Shown one piece after another: positions 60,437-64,000 of a DNA stretch of 64,000 nucleotides; position 1 is the stretch's first letter, and every line of letters begins with the position of its first letter. The position numbers and the translations under genes are program-made. The stretch covers positions 1 through 64,000 of the forward strand of contig SZPK01000014.1 of the NCBI GenBank assembly GCA_030263665.1, in the 5' to 3' direction. This DNA comes from Villigracilis sp024434165. Its GTDB lineage: Bacteria; Chloroflexota; Anaerolineae; Anaerolineales; Villigracilaceae. The notes under the pieces were generated by a model. That model saw nothing but the letters and a program-made list of their open reading frames with translations. It ran no database searches and was not told the origin of the DNA.

Positions 60437-62653
60437 TTACGGCTTGATGAGCAGACCGAGATGATTTCCGACCCGGCGTTCCCTGCCGGGTTTGCCCATA
60501 TCAACGGGGGAGTTGAGGACGCGCGCCTTGCCGTCGAAGCCGCGAATGACCATTGCAGACGAACCGCCGCCATCCATGTTTGCGCCGGTGTGGACGCCGT
60601 AGGAGATGAGCAGTTCCGCCAGTTCGGGGAAGGTCACGCCTTCGCTGTAGCCGGGCTGACGTCCATCCACAACCATCAGAGTCAGCCAGCGTCCGTTGCG
60701 GCTCAGCCCGATGGCGGTGCGCGGATTGGGCGCCTGGGCTGCAAGGTTCTTCACCACGACACCGTCCTGCACCACCATGCGGTCTCCGGCAACGGCGTTG
60801 AAGACTTTGCCTGTTTCCTTGTTGAAGGTCACTTGATTCTTTTGACCGATATAAACCACCGGCTGGATGGTCTTCTTGGGTGAATAGATTTTCCCGCGCG
60901 AAGCGGCATAGTCGCTGATGCGCACCGGGTCGCCGCCGTTCGGGCAAAGCGCGGCGGGGTCGTAGGAAGGATCCAGATAACTGAAATACCCGCCGTTGAT
61001 GGCGGCATGCAGTTTGAACTCTTCCAAAAACTGCGAGGTTGTGCGGGTGCAGAGAACATCCGTGTTGTTCGGGGAAGGTGTAACCAAAAACTCCAGTTTC
61101 AGGGTTTGCAGGTCAACAGCGAGGACATGCACAACGACCTGGCGCGGGGCGCTCAGGTCTTTTCTCAGGTAGGTGACTCCTGCAAACAGGTTTTGCGTGA
61201 TGGATGCGGGCCGGCTGGCAGTGGTGATCTGGACGAGATAATCTTTGGAGCACCAGCCAGCCTGACCGTCCAGTTTTTGGATCTGCACCCATTCCGGGTT
61301 CGATGAATCGTCCAAAGCGGGGACGGTATCGTTCTTGGAAAGTTTTGCCAGGATTTTCCCGGAGAGGCTGGGTGTTTCACGAACGTTCAACGTCGTTGTG
61401 TTGACTCGATACCAGTTTTTGTCCTTGTGTTCCGGGACGGGCGTGGTGGCGGGCGGTTCCTGCGGCGTGGGCGCGTGGACGCTGATCAGGTATTCGCTGA
61501 AACTCCAGCCGACCAGGCTGCCATCCTGTTTGCGAATCTTGAGCCAGGAACCGTCGGTATTCGAGTCAATGCGCTCCACAATTTCGCCAAAGTAGACCAG
61601 CCCAATCGAGTCGTATTCCAGCCCCGGTCCTTCGCGCACTTTCAGCGAAGAGGCGGTGACGCGGTACCAGTTTTCGTCCTCGTCGTCGGGCGGGGGCGTG
61701 GGTTCGGGTTGGGGCTCAGGGGTTGGCTCAGGCTCGGGTTCAGGTTCAGGCGTCGGTTCGGGCGAGGCGTAGAGTCGCTGCAGGTAGGCGGCAAAACTCC
61801 ATCCGGTCAGGCTGTCATCCTTTCTGCGAATCTTCAGCCATGTCTTGTCGGGATTGGAATCCACTTCCTCGACGACTTCATTGAGGAGGATACTGCCAAT
61901 CTGCGTGTAGCCAAGTCCGGGTCCTTCGCGGACTTTGAGGGATGGCACGGTGACCCGGAGATATTTCGTCGGTTTGGGCGGTTCGGGGAGCGGCGTATCG
62001 CTCAGCCCAAAGCGCTGGCGGAACGCATTGATATCGCCGTTGAAGTAGTTCAGGTCAATGTTGAGGCTTTCCACGCCGTAGAGAGTTCCATCGCCGTTGT
62101 CGGTGAACTGCCAGAGGGTCCAGGTCGTCCACGGTTTTGGGACGAGGGGGCTGGCGACGCCGTAGTTTGCGATCCACAGCGGATATTGCTTGAAGTAATT
62201 CAGGGACGCGGCAGGGATGCCGGCGGCTTCGGTATTTTCCCGCCAGTAGTAATAGCCGGTGTAAACGCCGATCTCTTTTCCCGGCGCAAGTTCCTTGACG
62301 CGTTCAAGGAAGGTGTACCAATGCTTCCAGCCTTTGAAAGGTCCGTTGTAAGTGTCTTCGAAATCGCCGAAGAGCGGCAGTTCGCCGAAATCTCCCTCGA
62401 ACATGGATGCCCATTTTTCCGCCTGCCGCTTCGGGTCTATGCGGCTGTCGTAAAACCAGTAGGAACCGCGCGGCAGACCGGCTGCTTTCGATTCGCGCCA
62501 GTTGACTTTGAAGTCCCGGTCGCCCCACAGGTTTTGCCCCGCGCGGATGATGACGTATCCGGCGTTCGAGCGCATTTTGACGAAGTCTATCCCTTGCGGG
62601 GTTTGGGGGTCGTCCTGGTAAAAGCTGACATCGGGTCCGATGACGTTTGCCAT
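60437..62653 (-). CDS. GH25-type lysozyme, three SH3 repeats and phosphodiester glycosidase (NAGPA-like) mosaic
   Basis: 738 residues. A GH25 muramidase-like domain (about 1-220) has GPDVSFYQ at the start and the catalytic DxE in LPLFGDFED. Three SH3-type cell-wall domains (about 230-290, 330-390, 410-470; each with SLKVREGPGL or TLNVRETPSL) are joined by Glu/Pro/Thr-rich linkers. A C-terminal NAGPA domain (about 480-738; AINGGYF, PRTAIGLSRNGR, MDGGGSSAMVIRG) is a phosphodiester glycosidase. No signal peptide precedes the GH25 domain. CGGAGGCAGAT supports the ATG. Likely acts on peptidoglycan or attached glycan; export route is unclear. Confidence 0.9.
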   Translation of the reverse strand: MANVIGPDVSFYQDDPQTPQGIDFVKMRSNAGYVIIRAGQNLWGDRDFKVNWRESKAAGLPRGSYWFYDSRIDPKRQAEKWASMFEGDFGELPLFGDFEDTYNGPFKGWKHWYTFLERVKELAPGKEIGVYTGYYYWRENTEAAGIPAASLNYFKQYPLWIANYGVASPLVPKPWTTWTLWQFTDNGDGTLYGVESLNIDLNYFNGDINAFRQRFGLSDTPLPEPPKPTKYLRVTVPSLKVREGPGLGYTQIGSILLNEVVEEVDSNPDKTWLKIRRKDDSLTGWSFAAYLQRLYASPEPTPEPEPEPEPTPEPQPEPTPPPDDEDENWYRVTASSLKVREGPGLEYDSIGLVYFGEIVERIDSNTDGSWLKIRKQDGSLVGWSFSEYLISVHAPTPQEPPATTPVPEHKDKNWYRVNTTTLNVRETPSLSGKILAKLSKNDTVPALDDSSNPEWVQIQKLDGQAGWCSKDYLVQITTASRPASITQNLFAGVTYLRKDLSAPRQVVVHVLAVDLQTLKLEFLVTPSPNNTDVLCTRTTSQFLEEFKLHAAINGGYFSYLDPSYDPAALCPNGGDPVRISDYAASRGKIYSPKKTIQPVVYIGQKNQVTFNKETGKVFNAVAGDRMVVQDGVVVKNLAAQAPNPRTAIGLSRNGRWLTLMVVDGRQPGYSEGVTFPELAELLISYGVHTGANMDGGGSSAMVIRGFDGKARVLNSPVDMGKPGRERRVGNHLGLLIKP

Positions 62654-62787
62654 ATCTGCCTCCGAGTTGTGCGCGTAAATAAATTGACAATGGGTCAGTT
62701 GAAGTGATGCGCTGAGTAGAGCGAGGTACTATCTCGCTTTGCTTCACTTCCTCCTTTACCGCTGCCAATAAATTCTCACCTTGCGCG

Positions 62788-62886
62788 GTAGGGGTGACCC
62801 AGCCATGTTTTTGCAAAATGTCTGGCGCAGGGCGACCCTTTCTTGCAGATAGGCTGCCTGTTTTGCTAAAACGGGTCGCCCCTGCG
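62788..62886. repeat. GTAGGG(G)CGACCC-type palindromic repeats
   Basis: GTAGGGGTGACCC (62788-62800) and CGCAGGGCGACCC (62826-62838) read on +, and GGGTCGCCCCTGCG (62873-62886) is the inverted copy. The second and third pair over 13 bases around a 34-base spacer. They fill the 257-base gap between the GH25 and YraN genes. The pattern matches GGGTCGCC-type elements known from several phyla; no gene is seen here. Confidence 0.6.
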
Positions 62887-62910
62887 ACAAAATCGCGTAA
62901 GGTAAGTAAA

Positions 62911-63270
62911 TTATATACCAATTGCATTTTCAAAATGGGTGATGACGGGTTTCCCGCCCGGTTTGCCTTCGATGGCGATGACGTCAATCTGCCAGTGGTC
63001 AACCCCGTTTTCGGCGGCGTAATGCTGGGCTGCATTGAGCATGTGTTCGCGTTTGCGCGCGGTGATCTGGTGTTCGGGGAGGAAGTCTCTGCTGGCGGTG
63101 AGCGTTTTCACTTCCACGAAAACGATGACATCACCCTGCCGGGCGACGATGTCAATTTCCCCGTACGGTGTGCGGACGTTGCGGGCGACGATCTCGTGTC
63201 CACGTTCCGCGAGCCATTTTGCGGCAACCGCCTCGCCCCATGCGCCGACTTTTTGGTTGTGTTTGCTCAT
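62911..63270 (-). CDS. YraN/UPF0102 family endonuclease-like protein
   Basis: 119 residues, full length for the family. A restriction-endonuclease fold: GAWGEAVAAKWLAERGHEIVARN, then GEIDIVARQGDVIVFVEVKT with the D...ExK metal-site residues. Biological role unsettled; often linked to Holliday junction or DNA repair. The start overlaps the stop of the glycosyltransferase gene by 4 bases (ATGA), so both belong to one leftward transcript. Confidence 0.92.
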   Translation of the reverse strand: MSKHNQKVGAWGEAVAAKWLAERGHEIVARNVRTPYGEIDIVARQGDVIVFVEVKTLTASRDFLPEHQITARKREHMLNAAQHYAAENGVDHWQIDVIAIEGKPGGKPVITHFENAIGI

Positions 63271-64000
63271 GGAATGAACGGCTCCACGAGGCTGCGCAGG
63301 CGGGTGCGCCAGCTGCTTTTACGGGGTTTCGACTCGTTCACCAGCCGCTCGTAATGTTCGAGCATGATGGCTGTGGTGCGTTCGATGGCGTACGCGCTTG
63401 CTGCTTCACGGGCGGAAAAGCCCATTTGCGTGCGCAGTTCCACGTCCAGGCAGAGGCGGGTAAGTTTGGCGGTGAAGGCGGGCAGGTCGTTCGTCGCCAG
63501 AAAGCCGGTCACGCCGTCTTCGACCGTATCCCCGACACCCACAGATTCCATGCCCATCACGGGCAAGCCTGCGCCCATCGCCTCGATGACGGAGAGCGGG
63601 TGCACTTCCGTCACGGAAGCGGTGGTGAAGATGTCGCACATGGCGAGATGGGAGGGCAGTTGGTCGTAGGGTATCCTGCCCGTCATCCGCACCCGGTCGG
63701 AGAGATAGAGTTTGCCGATCAATGAATGAATCTCTTCTTCGTATTGCTGGATGCCGCCGCCGATGAGAAGAAGGTGCGCATTGGGCACGGCTTTCGAGAC
63801 GCCGGCGAAGGATTCCAAAAGAAACGGCAGGTTTTTTTCGAGCGCGATCCTGCCCGCATATACGAGCAGGATGTCGTCTTGTTTGTAGCCGAACTGCTCG
63901 CGCGGAAGCGGCGTTGCGGATTGGAAACTCTTCAGGTCCACGCCGTTCGGCACGACTTCGATGCGTCCCTCCACTTTGAGCTCGCGCAGGACTTTTTCCA
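63267..64000 (-). CDS. GT4-type glycosyltransferase, N-terminal part beyond the window
   Basis: 245 codons in the window, open at the right edge (reading E-K-V-L-R-E-L-K from 63998). It is the C-terminal Rossmann half of a GT-B retaining glycosyltransferase: NGVDLKSF, LVYAGRIALEKNLPFLLESF, LLLIGGGIQQYEE, and the EX7E motif in EVHPLSVIEAMGAGLPVMG. It would use a nucleotide sugar donor in the cytoplasm to build a glycolipid or glycan; the acceptor cannot be told from this part. It precedes yraN with a 4-base overlap. Confidence 0.9.
   Translation of the reverse strand, partial: EKVLRELKVEGRIEVVPNGVDLKSFQSATPLPREQFGYKQDDILLVYAGRIALEKNLPFLLESFAGVSKAVPNAHLLLIGGGIQQYEEEIHSLIGKLYLSDRVRMTGRIPYDQLPSHLAMCDIFTTASVTEVHPLSVIEAMGAGLPVMGMESVGVGDTVEDGVTGFLATNDLPAFTAKLTRLCLDVELRTQMGFSAREAASAYAIERTTAIMLEHYERLVNESKPRKSSWRTRLRSLVEPFIP

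Noticed and set aside
61427..62707. 426-codon open frame on the + strand, opposite the GH25 mosaic
   Set aside because: Antisense shadow; Gly/Phe/Arg-rich without domain signatures.
62304..63035. 243-codon open frame on the - strand across the gap between GH25 and YraN
   Set aside because: It is out of frame with the GH25 gene, runs through the palindromic repeats and out of frame through YraN, and has no motif.

Overview
The window looks like a chromosomal segment of a Chloroflexota bacterium, most likely class Anaerolineae. I infer this from the overall gene content: an XRE/NB-ARC/TPR regulator, a caa3-type oxidase with an A2-type YSHP motif, many lipoproteins and Thr/Pro-rich surface proteins with no sign of an outer-membrane (Lpt/Bam) system, large GT-C membrane proteins, and a GAF/HD-GYP giant. 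No rRNA, tRNA, CRISPR array, transposase or prophage was seen. Coding density is high, many genes overlap by 1-14 bases, and no gap exceeds 300 bases.

Layout. 0-5 kb: a left-truncated secreted beta-helix protein, a large signal-transduction ATPase, and a peroxiredoxin. 5-12.2 kb: an aerobic respiration operon with a strong sigma-70 promoter: coxB (fused to cytochrome c), coxA, a subunit IV-III fusion, Sco, a cupredoxin-like membrane protein, Surf1, and a half-CtaA/CtaB fusion. 12.2-19.6 kb: five GT-C-like polytopic membrane proteins, two on + and three on -. 19.6-25 kb (-): the primary sigma factor, then an ABC operon (ATPase, permease, GldG-like and DUF4340 proteins) behind a promoter and a terminator-like leader hairpin. 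25-33.4 kb (+): AlaX, a small lipoprotein, cystathionine beta-synthase, alanine racemase, two tandem lspA genes, an RluD-type pseudouridine synthase and threonine aldolase; one internally duplicated lipoprotein is on the - strand.

33.4-38 kb (-): a two-gene cyclic-di-GMP unit, an HD-GYP phosphodiesterase with a GGDEF cyclase. 38-49.5 kb (+): purine nucleoside phosphorylase, an Ig-like membrane protein, a GNAT, a membrane-anchored HTH regulator, an S1-domain protein, FtsK, a CDP-alcohol phosphatidyltransferase, Lgt, and an ABC-2 exporter. 49.5-54.4 kb (-): a histidine-kinase-like sensor lacking its phosphoacceptor His, a LysM protein and an LCP-family lipoprotein. 54.5-60.4 kb (+): a TPR protein, a lipoprotein, MtaB, FolD, and a PadR/HAAS pair. 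60.4-64 kb (-): a GH25-SH3-phosphodiester glycosidase mosaic, a YraN-type nuclease-like protein and a right-truncated GT4 glycosyltransferase.

Recurring themes are cell-envelope assembly (Lgt, two LspA, LCP, LysM, lipoproteins, GT-C enzymes), respiration, and sensing. Many genes appear to be expressed from -10 elements, often with an extended TGN, that end only 6-9 bases before the start codon, implying leaderless or nearly leaderless mRNAs. Two 42-bp stretches built of six heptamers precede the phosphatidyltransferase and mtaB genes.
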